A stretch of DNA of 64,000 bases from Sphingomonas palmae. Its GTDB lineage: Bacteria > Pseudomonadota > Alphaproteobacteria > Sphingomonadales > Sphingomonadaceae. The number at the start of each line of letters is the position of its first letter. The stretch's first letter is position 1. Made by a program: the position numbers and the translations under genes. A model generated the notes under the pieces. That model did not search any database. It saw only the letters and a program-made list of their open reading frames with translations, and was not told the origin of the DNA. The stretch spans positions 806,001-870,000 of the forward strand of contig NZ_FNZZ01000001.1 of NCBI RefSeq assembly GCF_900109565.1, given 5' to 3'. Of this stretch, positions 41,955-51,096 are shown in pieces.

Positions 41955-44806
41955 GCGAGACCGACAACGACAAGCCGAAACTCGGAATGCGCGCGCCCCT
42001 GGGGCTGAAGCGCACGGTCGAGACCGGCAAGGTGAAGCAGAGCTTCAGCCACGGCCGTAGCAATACGGTAGTGGTCGAGGTGAAGCGTCGCCGCGTGCTC
42101 GGTCCGCAGGGTGCGGCCGAGCAGACCCCTGCGCCCGAGCCGACGCCGGCACCCGCGCCTGCTGCACCGCAGCCGCAGGCCGCACCGCCGCGCGCGCCGG
42201 TCAGCAACGAGACCGCGCAGGAGCGCCAGTCGCGTCTGCTGCGCGAGGCCGAGGAACAGCGCATGCACGCGCTGGAGGAAACGCGCCGCCGCCAGGACAG
42301 CGAGCGTCAGCACGCCGCCGAGGCCGAGCGCGCGCGCGCCGAAGAGAAGCGCCGTGCCGAGGCGGAAGCGCAGGCTGCCCCGCCCGCCCCTGCTCCCGAG
42401 CCCGAGCCCGAGCCGACCCCTGCTCCCGCACCCGCGCCTGCTCGCGAGGCAGCGCCTGCGCCGACTGTCGCGACGCCGATGGGCGCGCGCGGCTTCCGCC
42501 CGGTCGTGCGTGAGACGCCGCCGGCGGCCGAACCCGCACCCGAGCCGACCCCGGCTCCGGCCGTCGAGGCGACGCCCGCACCCGCTCCGGTCGAGGTGGC
42601 AGCACCCGTTCCTGCGCCGACGCCTGCGCCTACCCCCGCACCTGCTCCGACGCCCGCACCCGCGCCGCGTCCGACGATCGAACTCGGTCGCGATCCGTCG
42701 ATGCCCGCGCCGCGTCGCTTCTCGCCGGTCGCGCGTCCCGACATTCCCAAGCCGCAGCCCAAGCCCGAGCCGAAGCCGGCGGCTGCCGCCACGCCGTCGC
42801 AGCCCGCATCGGGCGGTGGCGTCAACACGCCGCGCGCGATGCCCGCGGGCACGATGGCGGCACGCGGTGCAACCGCGGCCCGTCCGCAGCAGCGCGACCG
42901 CAAGTCGGACGAGCGTCGCGGCGGCAAGCTGACCGTCAACCGCGCGTTGAACGAGGACGGCGCCCGCGCGCGCAGCCTCGCCGCGTTGAAGCGTGCGCGT
43001 GAGAAGGAGAAGCGTGGCTTCGGCGGCCCGCGCGAGCCGCAGGCCAAGCAGGTCCGCGACGTGCAGGTGCCCGAGGTTATCACGGTGCAGGAACTCGCCA
43101 ATCGCATGGCGGAGCGCGGTGCCGATCTCGTGAAGGCGCTGTTCAAGATGGGCATGCCCGTCACGATGACGCAGTCGATCGATCAGGACACCGCCGAGCT
43201 TCTGGTGACCGAATTCGGCCACAACATCGTCCGCGTGTCCGACAGCGACATTGATCTCGCGCTCGACACCGCGCCCGATGCGGAAGGCGATCTGCAGCCG
43301 CGACCGCCGGTGGTCACGATCATGGGCCACGTCGACCACGGCAAGACGAGCCTGCTCGACGCGCTTCGCGGCACCGACGTGGTGCGCGGCGAGGCCGGCG
43401 GCATCACGCAGCACATCGGCGCGTATCAGGTGACGCTCAAGGACAAGTCGAAGGTCACCTTCCTCGACACGCCGGGTCACGAGGCGTTCACCGCCATGCG
43501 TGCGCGCGGCGCCGATGTCACCGACATCGTCGTGTTGGTGGTCGCGGCCGACGACGGGCTGATGCCGCAGACGATCGAGGCGATCAACCACACCAAGGCG
43601 GCGGGCAAGCCGATGATCGTGGCGATCAACAAGGTCGACAAGCACGACGCCAACCCGCAGCGCGTGCGCGAGCGTCTGCTCGAGCACGACATCCAGGTCG
43701 AGGCGATGGGCGGCGAGACGCAAGACGTCGAAGTTTCCGCGCTCAAAAAGATCGGGCTGGACGAGCTGATCGCCAAGATCCAGCTCCAGGCCGAGCTGCT
43801 CGAACTGCGCGCCAACCCCGATCGCGATGCGGAGGGCAGCGTGGTCGAGGCGAAGCTTGACAAGGGCCGCGGTCCGGTCGCGACCGTGCTTGTCACACGC
43901 GGCACGCTCAAGGTCGGCGACGTGTTCGTCGTCGGCGCGGAAAGCGGCAAGGTGCGCGCGATCGTCGACGACAAGGGTCGCCAGCTCAAGAATGCCGGTC
44001 CCTCGATGCCGGTCGAGGTGCTCGGCATCACCGGCACGCCGTCGGCGGGCGACCAGTTGCAGGTGGTCGAGAACGAGCAGCGTGCGCGCGAAGTGGCGGA
44101 GTATCGCCAAGGCGTGTTGACGCAGAAGCGCACCACTACTGCGCCTGCGAGCCTTGAGAGCATGTTCTCCGCGCTCGCCGCCAACAAGGCGATCGAGTAT
44201 CCGCTCGTCGTCAAGGCGGACACGCAGGGTACGGTCGAGGCGATCGTCGCGTCGATCAACAAGATTTCGACCGATCTCATCCGCGCGCGCGTGCTGCACT
44301 CGGGCGTCGGTGGTATCACCGAGAGCGATGTGACGCTCGCGGGTGCGTCGGGCGCGCCGATCATCGGCTTCAACGTCCGCGCGAATGCCAAGGCACGCGA
44401 GATCGCCGAGCGGCAGAAGGTGGCGCTGAAATACTACGACGTCATCTACGACCTGATCGACGAGATCCGCGCCGGCATGGCGGGTGAACTCGGGCCGGAG
44501 GCGTTCGAGACCGTTGTCGGCCGCGCCGAGATCCGCGAGGTCTTCTCGGCCGGCAAGCACGGTCGCGCGGCGGGTCTGCTCGTAACCGACGGCATTATCC
44601 GCAAGTCGCTCAAGGCGCGCATCACGCGTCAGGATGTCATCATCTACCAGGGCGAGATCGCGTCGCTTCGTCGCTTCAAGGACGACGTGCCCGAGGTTCG
44701 CGCCGGCTTGGAGTGCGGTGTGACGTTCACGCAGAACTTCACCGACATCAAGGCGGGCGACTACCTGGAGACCTACGAAGTCGAACTGCGCGAGCGCACG
44801 TTGTAA
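41951..44806 (+). CDS. infB: Translation initiation factor IF-2
   Basis: IF-2 (951 aa) is the GTPase that delivers initiator tRNA to the 30S subunit. A long N-terminal extension, rich in proline, alanine and glutamate (residues ~50-310, repeated [13 protein letters not shown] runs), precedes the conserved IF2_N and G domain. G motifs are [10 protein letters not shown] near 458-467, DTPGHEAF near 504-511 and NKVDKHD near 558; domains II-IV follow. The GTG start overlaps the ylxR stop. The proline runs would depend on EF-P for efficient synthesis. Confidence 0.97.
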   Translation: MSETDNDKPKLGMRAPLGLKRTVETGKVKQSFSHGRSNTVVVEVKRRRVLGPQGAAEQTPAPEPTPAPAPAAPQPQAAPPRAPVSNETAQERQSRLLREAEEQRMHALEETRRRQDSERQHAAEAERARAEEKRRAEAEAQAAPPAPAPEPEPEPTPAPAPAPAREAAPAPTVATPMGARGFRPVVRETPPAAEPAPEPTPAPAVEATPAPAPVEVAAPVPAPTPAPTPAPAPTPAPAPRPTIELGRDPSMPAPRRFSPVARPDIPKPQPKPEPKPAAAATPSQPASGGGVNTPRAMPAGTMAARGATAARPQQRDRKSDERRGGKLTVNRALNEDGARARSLAALKRAREKEKRGFGGPREPQAKQVRDVQVPEVITVQELANRMAERGADLVKALFKMGMPVTMTQSIDQDTAELLVTEFGHNIVRVSDSDIDLALDTAPDAEGDLQPRPPVVTIMGHVDHGKTSLLDALRGTDVVRGEAGGITQHIGAYQVTLKDKSKVTFLDTPGHEAFTAMRARGADVTDIVVLVVAADDGLMPQTIEAINHTKAAGKPMIVAINKVDKHDANPQRVRERLLEHDIQVEAMGGETQDVEVSALKKIGLDELIAKIQLQAELLELRANPDRDAEGSVVEAKLDKGRGPVATVLVTRGTLKVGDVFVVGAESGKVRAIVDDKGRQLKNAGPSMPVEVLGITGTPSAGDQLQVVENEQRAREVAEYRQGVLTQKRTTTAPASLESMFSALAANKAIEYPLVVKADTQGTVEAIVASINKISTDLIRARVLHSGVGGITESDVTLAGASGAPIIGFNVRANAKAREIAERQKVALKYYDVIYDLIDEIRAGMAGELGPEAFETVVGRAEIREVFSAGKHGRAAGLLVTDGIIRKSLKARITRQDVIIYQGEIASLRRFKDDVPEVRAGLECGVTFTQNFTDIKAGDYLETYEVELRERTL

Positions 44807-44824
44807 GCGCGCCCGAGCGGGCGG

Positions 44825-45496
44825 ATGCTGTCACAGACACAGATCATCCGCTCGCTCGGCGAGGCGCTCGGCTGGCTTGAAAAGGAGCTCGATTGGGGCG
44901 CACCGCTTGCCGGGCTTCGCCACCTGACCGGGCGCATTGGTGAGTTCTACGCCGCCATGCTGACCCGAGGTCGTCAGATGGCGGGCGCGGTCAACCAGCG
45001 TGGCTACGACGTGGTCGGGTTCGATGGCGAGCGCATCGCGGTCAAGACCGTCACGTCCAGCGGCCGCGCGACGTTCAACCCGCGCACGCTCACGCTCGTC
45101 GACCGCATCATCGTGCTGCGGATCAGCACCGACGCCGACAATGGTGTTGCGATCGAAACACTGCTCGATGTGCTGCGCGCTGATTTCGATCACCATCTGC
45201 GGTCCCTCGCGAACGGCGAGGTCGAATTCCCGATCCGACCGCCGCGTACCCCCGCGCGCGACATGGACGATCAGGCAATCATCGCCGAGGCCGCTTACGA
45301 TCGCTGGATGGTCCGCCAATACGAAAGTGGAACCGTGCGCGTGCTGGAAGACGGTGTCGAACTCGCGACCGCGATGCCCGTGCTCCGTATGCTCGCGGCG
45401 ACCCTTGGCGTTGACCTGCGCAATGCTAATGGCGGGTTCCGGAACACGCGACAGCTCGGCGACGCTGTGCTCGTGGCGATGAAGAGTATGAGATGA
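44825..45496 (+). CDS. DUF6998-like protein with PD-(D/E)XK nuclease-like motifs
   Basis: This 223-aa protein resembles DUF6998: a conserved glutamate in [11 protein letters not shown] near residues 36-46, then [20 protein letters not shown] near 60-79, the spacing of a PD-(D/E)XK nuclease core (E...GYD...xVK). The final catalytic acidic residue before VK is replaced (IAVK), so activity is uncertain. It lies 18 nt after infB and overlaps rbfA as ATGA, so it is expressed with the translation operon. No function is known; a nucleic-acid role is inference. Confidence 0.65.
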   Translation: MLSQTQIIRSLGEALGWLEKELDWGAPLAGLRHLTGRIGEFYAAMLTRGRQMAGAVNQRGYDVVGFDGERIAVKTVTSSGRATFNPRTLTLVDRIIVLRISTDADNGVAIETLLDVLRADFDHHLRSLANGEVEFPIRPPRTPARDMDDQAIIAEAAYDRWMVRQYESGTVRVLEDGVELATAMPVLRMLAATLGVDLRNANGGFRNTRQLGDAVLVAMKSMR

Positions 45497-45885
45497 AGAA
45501 CGACGACAAGCCCGAGAAATCCGTCCGTACGCTGCGCGTCGGCGAGCAGGTTCGCCACGTCCTGTCGGAGATCCTGCAACGCGGCGACGTGCATGACGAG
45601 ACGCTGGCAAAGCACATGGTCAGCGTGACCGAGGTGCGCATGTCGCCAGACCTGCGCCACGCGACCGTGTTCGTGAAGCCGCTGCTCGGCCGCGACGAGG
45701 AAGCGGTGCTCAAGGCGCTGCGCACCAACACGGCTTACCTACAGCGCGAGGTCGCGCACCGCGTGCAGAACAAATATGCTGCCAAACTCAAGTTCCTGGC
45801 GGACGAAAGCTTCGACGAGGGCAGCCACATCGACGCGCTGCTGCGCCGTCCGGAGGTTGCGCGCGACCTGAACGACGACGAATAG
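45493..45885 (+). CDS. rbfA: Ribosome-binding factor A
   Basis: RbfA (130 aa) is a KH-domain 30S maturation factor. Motifs are [16 protein letters not shown] near residues 20-35, [23 protein letters not shown] near 44-66 and the [20 protein letters not shown] region near 97-116. Its ATG overlaps the stop of the DUF6998 gene (ATGA). In most relatives it directly follows infB and precedes truB; neither is the case here. Confidence 0.95.
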   Translation: MKNDDKPEKSVRTLRVGEQVRHVLSEILQRGDVHDETLAKHMVSVTEVRMSPDLRHATVFVKPLLGRDEEAVLKALRTNTAYLQREVAHRVQNKYAAKLKFLADESFDEGSHIDALLRRPEVARDLNDDE

Positions 45886-45895
45886 GCTACGCACC

Positions 45896-46474
45896 GTGGC
45901 CAAGCTCTATTTCTACTATGCCAGCATGAACGCGGGCAAGTCGACCAACCTGCTCCAGGCCGATTTCAACTACCGCGAGCGCGGCATGGCGACGATGCTG
46001 TTCACCGCCGCGATCGACGATCGCTTCGCCGCGGGCACGATCACATCACGCATCGGCCTGTCCGCGCCCGCGACCCCGTTCGACACCTCGACCAATCTTG
46101 CCGCGCAGGTGGCGGCGCAGCACGCGCAAACGCCGATCGCATGCGTGCTGGTCGACGAGGCGCAGTTTCTCACCGACGCGCAGGTCGACCAGCTCGCCTG
46201 GCTCGCCGACACCCTCGCCGTGCCGGTACTCGCATACGGCCTGCGCACCGACTTCCAAGGACAGCTTTTTCCCGGCTCCGCCCGCCTGCTCGCGCTCGCC
46301 GACTCGCTCATCGAGATCAAGTCGGTCTGCGCCTGCGGGCGCAAGGCGACGATGAACCTGCGCGTCGACGCCGCCGGTCGCCCAATCGCGCAGGGGCAGC
46401 AGACCGAAATTGGCGGCAACGACCGCTACGTCGCGCTATGCCGCCGCCACTTTACCGAGGCACTGGCAGGCTGA
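45896..46474 (+). CDS. tdk: Thymidine kinase, type II
   Basis: This 192-aa kinase phosphorylates thymidine and deoxyuridine in salvage. P-loop SMNAGKST is near residues 10-17, the catalytic glutamate in VLVDEAQFL near 82-90, and structural zinc cysteines in VCACGRK (143-149) and in C-terminal CRRHF. It uses a GTG start ten bases after the rbfA stop. It stands where truB is usual, so the truB-rpsO-pnp block has been separated from this operon. Confidence 0.9.
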   Translation: MAKLYFYYASMNAGKSTNLLQADFNYRERGMATMLFTAAIDDRFAAGTITSRIGLSAPATPFDTSTNLAAQVAAQHAQTPIACVLVDEAQFLTDAQVDQLAWLADTLAVPVLAYGLRTDFQGQLFPGSARLLALADSLIEIKSVCACGRKATMNLRVDAAGRPIAQGQQTEIGGNDRYVALCRRHFTEALAG

Positions 46475-46610
46475 GCGGCGAGCGGACGCGCCTGCCCTTC
46501 CTTCCCCGTTATCCCAGACCCGGTCCAAGGTCCCAGTTCCTTGGCGAGCTGCAAAGAGCAACGAAATCCTGAGGCGGATGACCTGATCAGCTAGCCGCCA
46601 AATCTACGCA

Positions 46611-46642
46611 AACGAAAACCCCGGCCAGTCACCCGGCCGGGG
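46611..46642 (-). terminator. Rho-independent terminator of clpA
   Basis: An 8-bp stem CCCCGGCC / GGCCGGGG around an 8-nt loop; on the minus strand it is followed by GGTTTTCGTTT. It lies 28 nt after the clpA stop. The remainder of 46475-46610 shows no gene. Confidence 0.75.
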
Positions 46643-46669
46643 CCCATGTCACTCAGCGCTAGCCGCGGC

Positions 46670-48982
46670 TCACGCCTTGACGGTCGCCGCCTTGCCACCC
46701 TTTTTCTTGGGTTTGGGCGCCGCCGGCTCGATCGTGAACGCGAGCGCATTGTCCTTGAGCTTCACCGTTACCTCGCCGCCGTGGACCAGCTTGCCGAACA
46801 GCAATTCCTCGGCCAGCGGCTGCTTGATCTTCTCCTGGATCAACCGGCCCATCGGGCGCGCGCCATACAGCTTGTCGTAGCCCTTGGTCGTCAGCCACGT
46901 CTTCGCTTCGTCATCCAGCTTGATGTGCACATCGCGGTCGGCGAGCTGGAGTTCCAGCTGGAGGATGAACTTGTCGACCACACGCGCGACCACCTCGGGG
47001 GGCAGGTAACCGAACGGCACCACCGCATCCAACCGGTTGCGGAACTCGGGCGTGAACATCCGCTGCACCGCCTGCTCGTCCTCACCCTCGCGGGTCAGGT
47101 TGCCGAAGCCGACCGTCTCGCGCGCCATGTCGCTGGCACCCGCATTGGTCGTCATGATCAGGATGGTGTTGCGGAAGTCGACCGTCTTGCCGTGCTGGTC
47201 GGTCAGACGCCCGTTGTCCATCACCTGCAACAGGATGTTGAACAGGTCCGGATGCGCCTTCTCGATCTCGTCGAGCAGCAGCACGCAGTGCGGACTCTGG
47301 TCGACCGCGTCGGTCAACAGACCGCCCTGATCGAACCCGACATAGCCCGGAGGCGCACCGATCAGCCGGCTGACCGAGTGCCGCTCCATATATTCGGACA
47401 TATCGAACCGCTGGAGCGGGATGCCCAGGATCGTCGCCAGCTGCTTCGCCACCTCGGTCTTGCCGACGCCGGTTGGGCCCGAGAACAGATAATTGCCGAT
47501 CGGCTTCTCCGGTTCGCGCAGACCAGCGCGCGCCAGCTTGATCGCTGACGACAGCTTCTCGATCGCGGCATTCTGCCCGAACACGACGCGCTTCAGATCA
47601 GTCTCGAGATGCTCGAGCACCTTCTTGTCGTCGGTCGACACCGACTTCGGCGGGATGCGCGCCATCGTTGCGATGACAGCCTCGATCTCCTTGGCGGTGA
47701 TCGTCTTTTTGCGCTTGTTCGGCGCCACCAGCATCTGCATCGCGCCGACCTCGTCGATCACGTCGATCGCCTTGTCGGGCAGCTTGCGGTCGTTGATGTA
47801 GCGCGCCGACAGCTCCACCGCCGACTTGATCGCCTCGGGCGTGTACTTGACCGAATGGTGCTCCTCGAACGCGGAGCGCAAGCCGGCGAGTATCTTGATC
47901 GTATCCTCGACGGACGGCTCGTTGACGTCGATCTTCTGGAACCGGCGCAGCAGCGCGCGATCCTTCTCAAAGTGGTTGCGGAACTCCTTGTAGGTGGTCG
48001 ATCCGATGCAGCGGATCGTGCCGCCCGACAACGCGGGCTTGAGCAGATTGGACGCATCCATCGCGCCGCCGCTCGTCGCGCCCGCGCCGATCACGGTGTG
48101 AATCTCGTCGATGAAGAGCACCGCGTCGGGCATCTTCTCCAGCTCGTTGACGACCGCCTTCAACCGCTCCTCGAAGTCGCCGCGGTAGCGCGTGCCGGCG
48201 AGCAGCGCGCCCATGTCGAGCGAGTAGATGACCGCGGGCAGCAGCACCTCGGGCACGTCACCCTCGACAATCTTGCGCGCCAACCCTTCCGCGATCGCGG
48301 TCTTTCCCACGCCCGGATCGCCTACGTAGAGCGGGTTGTTCTTCGAGCGCCGGCACAGGATCTGCACCGTGCGGTCGACCTCGGCCGAGCGCCCGATCAG
48401 CGGGTCGACCTTGCCGGTCTTCGCCTTCTCGTTCAGGTCGACGGTGAATTGCTTAAGCGCGCTCTCGCCCTTCTTGCCCGACTCGGCCTTTTCCTTCTTC
48501 TCTTCCTCCGCACCCTTCACGCTCGTCGCCTCCGGGGTGGCGTTGCCCTTGCCAACGCCGTGGCTGATATAGCTGACCGCATCCAGCCGGCTCATGTCCT
48601 GCTGCTGGAGGAAATAGACCGCGTAGCTCTCGCGCTCGCTGAACAGCGCGACGAGGACGTTGGCGCCCGTCACCTCGTCGCGGCCCGAGGACTGGACGTG
48701 GAGGATCGCGCGCTGGACGACGCGCTGGAAGCCGCTGGTCGGCGAGGGATCAGTGGCGGCGTCGACCTTCAACGCGCCGAGTTCGGTGTCGAGGTAGTGT
48801 GCGACGGTGGTCTTGAGCTCACCCGTGTCGACCCCGCACGCGGCCATCACCTGGCTGGCGTGCTCGTCGTCGATCAACGCGAGTAGAAGGTGCTCCAGCG
48901 TCGCATATTCGTGGCGACGCGAGGACGCGGCCTCGAGCGCCTTGTGCAGCGTGGTCTCGAGAGCGCTGGCGAAAGAAGGCAT
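46670..48982 (-). CDS. clpA: ATP-dependent Clp protease ATP-binding subunit ClpA
   Basis: ClpA (770 aa) unfolds substrates for the ClpP peptidase. The N-terminal repeat domain (residues 1-150) binds the adaptor ClpS. Two AAA+ modules carry Walker A motifs GDPGVGKT near 220 and GPTGVGKT near 500. The ClpP-docking tripeptide is VGF (ETVGFG near 625) in place of IGL. AGGAG lies ten bases before the ATG. clpS, usually just upstream, is not found in 48983-49215. The K/A-rich C-terminus is short. Confidence 0.95.
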   Translation of the reverse strand: MPSFASALETTLHKALEAASSRRHEYATLEHLLLALIDDEHASQVMAACGVDTGELKTTVAHYLDTELGALKVDAATDPSPTSGFQRVVQRAILHVQSSGRDEVTGANVLVALFSERESYAVYFLQQQDMSRLDAVSYISHGVGKGNATPEATSVKGAEEEKKEKAESGKKGESALKQFTVDLNEKAKTGKVDPLIGRSAEVDRTVQILCRRSKNNPLYVGDPGVGKTAIAEGLARKIVEGDVPEVLLPAVIYSLDMGALLAGTRYRGDFEERLKAVVNELEKMPDAVLFIDEIHTVIGAGATSGGAMDASNLLKPALSGGTIRCIGSTTYKEFRNHFEKDRALLRRFQKIDVNEPSVEDTIKILAGLRSAFEEHHSVKYTPEAIKSAVELSARYINDRKLPDKAIDVIDEVGAMQMLVAPNKRKKTITAKEIEAVIATMARIPPKSVSTDDKKVLEHLETDLKRVVFGQNAAIEKLSSAIKLARAGLREPEKPIGNYLFSGPTGVGKTEVAKQLATILGIPLQRFDMSEYMERHSVSRLIGAPPGYVGFDQGGLLTDAVDQSPHCVLLLDEIEKAHPDLFNILLQVMDNGRLTDQHGKTVDFRNTILIMTTNAGASDMARETVGFGNLTREGEDEQAVQRMFTPEFRNRLDAVVPFGYLPPEVVARVVDKFILQLELQLADRDVHIKLDDEAKTWLTTKGYDKLYGARPMGRLIQEKIKQPLAEELLFGKLVHGGEVTVKLKDNALAFTIEPAAPKPKKKGGKAATVKA

Positions 48983-49215
48983 CGGTTACTTACTCCTGTC
49001 GGGCGCTGCCCGAACAGGCATCGCCCTTTCCACCTATGTCGGTAGTCGAGCGCCCCGCATCAAGCCGCGCGCCCTTCTCGCCATCACCGGGTTGAACGTT
49101 CATGGCGGTCGGTTGGCTCCGGAAAGGCCGGACCCGCGCATGCTCGCCACGCACCCCCTGCATCGCCGTCGTCGGCATGTGCAGGCGGGCGGTCCCGGTC
49201 ATCGGCGCGCGCGTC

Positions 49216-49413
49216 TCACGACTTGAACAGCGAGTCCGCGCTCGCGCGGTGGCTCACCGCACCGGCGATCTTCGCGCGACAGCGCGCGATCTCGCCCTCT
49301 AGCGCCGTGACCCGCGCCTCCAGCTCGCCGACCGACAGCCGGTCGAGGTCCTCGGCCAGCAACGCCGTCAGCGGATCGTCGCCGCGGCGACCGAGGATAT
49401 CGTCCAGGTCCAC
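49216..49413 (-). CDS. DUF1192 family small protein
   Basis: This 65-aa protein has the DUF1192 signature DLDDILGRRGDDPLTALLAEDL in the first 23 residues (in pieces) and LSVGELEARVTALEGEIARCR near 25-45, a coiled-coil helix. The family is restricted to alphaproteobacteria and uncharacterised. I chose the GTG at 49413, which gives the family-typical MDLDD start; a TTG at 49449 is the only longer option. No strong ribosome-binding site is seen. It diverges from the quinone oxidoreductase gene. Confidence 0.75.
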   Translation of the reverse strand: MDLDDILGRRGDDPLTALLAEDLDRLSVGELEARVTALEGEIARCRAKIAGAVSHRASADSLFKS

Positions 49414-49481
49414 GATGACGAACGTTGACCCTGCCCGACGTGAAGTCAATAAGGCCGCGGCGAAATGGGGGACTTCGTGTG

Positions 49482-50483
49482 ATGGGTGACCTACCCGAGA
49501 CGATGCTGGCGATCGATCCGGATGCGCCGGGCGGACCCGAGGTGCTGGTGCCGGTGGAGCGCCCGGTGCCCGCTCCGGCCGCGGGCGAGGTGCTGATCCG
49601 CGTCGCCGCCGCCGGGGTCAACCGTCCCGACGTGCTCCAGCGCAAGGGCGGCTACCCGCCCCCGCCAGGCGCGCCCTCGACGCTCGGGCTTGAACTCGCC
49701 GGAACGGTCGTCGCGGTCGGCGACGAGGTCGACGCGGCGATGATCGGCCAGCCGGTCTGCGCGCTGGTCGCGGGCGGTGCCTATGCCGAGTACGCGGTCG
49801 CCCCCGCAGCGCAATGCCTGCCCGTGCCAGAGGCGCTGTCGATGGCGGAGGCCGCTGCGCTTCCCGAGACTCTGTTCACCGTGTGGACCAACCTGTTCGA
49901 GCGCGCCTTCGCTGTCGAGGGCGACACCGTGCTCGTCCACGGCGGCACGAGCGGCATCGGCACGATGGCGATCGCGCTTGCCAACCTGTTCGGGCTGACG
50001 ATCATTGTGACCGCGGGCTCGGACGAGAAATGCGCCGCGGCGCGCGAACTCGGCGCGCATCACGCGATCAACTACAAGACGCAGGATTTCGTCGCCGAGG
50101 TGAAGTCGATCACCGGGGGCAATGGCTGCGCCGCGGTGCTCGACATGGTCGGCGGCGATTACGTGCCGCGCAACATGCAGTGCCTGGCCGACGACGGTCG
50201 CCACGTCTCGATCGCGGTGCAGGGCGGCACGCACGCGACGATCCCGATCTTCGACATCATGCGCCGCCGCCTGACGCTGACCGGATCGACGCTGCGCGCG
50301 CGCGACGCCGCGTTCAAGGGGCTGGTCGCCGACGAGCTGCACAAGACGGTATGGCCGCACGTCGAGGCGGGCCGCCTGAAGCCGGTGATGGACCGCACCT
50401 TCCCGCTCGCCGAGGCCGCCGACGCGCATCGCCGGATGGAGGCGGGCGACCATGTCGGCAAGATCGTGCTGACGCTCGACTGA
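49482..50483 (+). CDS. NAD(P)H-quinone oxidoreductase (zinc-free MDR, PIG3-like)
   Basis: This 333-aa medium-chain reductase has GVNRPDVLQRKGGYPPPPG near 47-65, LVHGGTSGIGTMAI near 146-159 for NADPH binding, and SDEKCAAARELGA near 178-190. Zinc ligands of alcohol dehydrogenases are absent, which assigns it to the quinone oxidoreductase/PIG3 group. It is monocistronic, diverging from the DUF1192 gene and facing the small membrane protein gene tail-to-tail. The start ATG at 49482 follows ATGGGGGACTTCGTGTG. Confidence 0.85.
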   Translation: MGDLPETMLAIDPDAPGGPEVLVPVERPVPAPAAGEVLIRVAAAGVNRPDVLQRKGGYPPPPGAPSTLGLELAGTVVAVGDEVDAAMIGQPVCALVAGGAYAEYAVAPAAQCLPVPEALSMAEAAALPETLFTVWTNLFERAFAVEGDTVLVHGGTSGIGTMAIALANLFGLTIIVTAGSDEKCAAARELGAHHAINYKTQDFVAEVKSITGGNGCAAVLDMVGGDYVPRNMQCLADDGRHVSIAVQGGTHATIPIFDIMRRRLTLTGSTLRARDAAFKGLVADELHKTVWPHVEAGRLKPVMDRTFPLAEAADAHRRMEAGDHVGKIVLTLD

Positions 50484-50576
50484 GCGACGACACAGCCGGG
50501 CCGGGAAACGGCGCGCCGGGCATCCCCGCCGCGCCGTTTTCTGTTGCCACTCCGCCGCTCGGCGAAGCGCCTCGGC

Positions 50577-50834
50577 TCAGTTGCTGTCGCTGTTGTCGTC
50601 GCCGCCGTCGGTCGCGACCAGCACCACCGCGACGATCGCCGCCAGGATGCCGATGCTGATCAGCGTGCCGGTCGGCACCGCCGCGCCGATCTGGCTCGAC
50701 TTCGCCGCCGGCGCCGCCGCGCGGATCGACAAGGACGCCGCTGGGTTCGTCGGCGCGGGCGCTGCGACGGCGGCGGTGGAAACGGTCATCAGCGCGGCGG
50801 CGACGCTGCCACCCAGCATGGACTTAAACGACAT
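50577..50834 (-). CDS. Small secreted or membrane protein of unknown function
   Basis: This 85-aa protein has a signal peptide (MSFKSMLGGSVAAALMTVSTAAVAA, split near the AVA-A site at about 24) and a second hydrophobic helix near 58-77 followed by an acidic D/S/N tail. AGGAGG with ideal spacing before the ATG indicates strong translation. I do not recognise the family. It diverges from the PlcP-like gene, and the six-fold GTCRC array at 50973-51032 lies between their start codons, so it may be co-regulated. Confidence 0.7.
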   Translation of the reverse strand: MSFKSMLGGSVAAALMTVSTAAVAAPAPTNPAASLSIRAAAPAAKSSQIGAAVPTGTLISIGILAAIVAVVLVATDGGDDNSDSN

Positions 50835-50970
50835 GATAATTCCTCCTGTTGGTGCCCGCTTCCCTCGTGCCGCCACGCCTGTCAACGACGCGGCACGCCC
50901 CCGCGGCATGCGGGGCGCGTAAAAGCACGGCGATGTTGCAAGCGTGAGACAGTGGCGCGCGGCCGGATGC

Positions 50971-51056
50971 GTGTCGCCGAACCGTCACGCCCCTGTCGCG
51001 GCGGCGTCACGGCGCTGTCGCGACGGCGTCACGCGCCCGAGACGCGGGCGTAACAT
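50971..51056 (+). promoter_or_regulatory. Hexameric 11-bp-periodic PhoB-box-like array and -10 element
   Basis: GTCRC pentamers start at 50973, 50984, 50995, 51006, 51017 and 51028, each exactly 11 bp apart. Written as 7-mers with 4-bp spacers they are GTGTCGC, CCGTCAC, CTGTCGC, GCGTCAC, CTGTCGC and GCGTCAC, close to the Pho-box half-site CTGTCAC/T. A -10-like TAACAT lies at 51051-51056, 41 bp before the plcP-like ATG. The periodicity is direct observation; PhoB binding is inferred from box geometry and downstream genes. Confidence 0.6.
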
Positions 51057-51096
51057 GGCCGGTGTAGGACCTTTCCCGACCGGGAGAGCCACGACG

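Noticed and set aside
42120..42880. Repetitive proline/alanine DNA that might be a tandem repeat or CRISPR-like array
   Set aside because: It is the in-frame low-complexity linker of IF-2; there is no regular repeat-spacer periodicity.
41612..44560. 982-codon open frame antisense to infB
   Set aside because: It mirrors infB in codon-position phase; the translation is arginine/histidine/leucine-rich low complexity with no domain. Long antisense frames are expected at this GC content.
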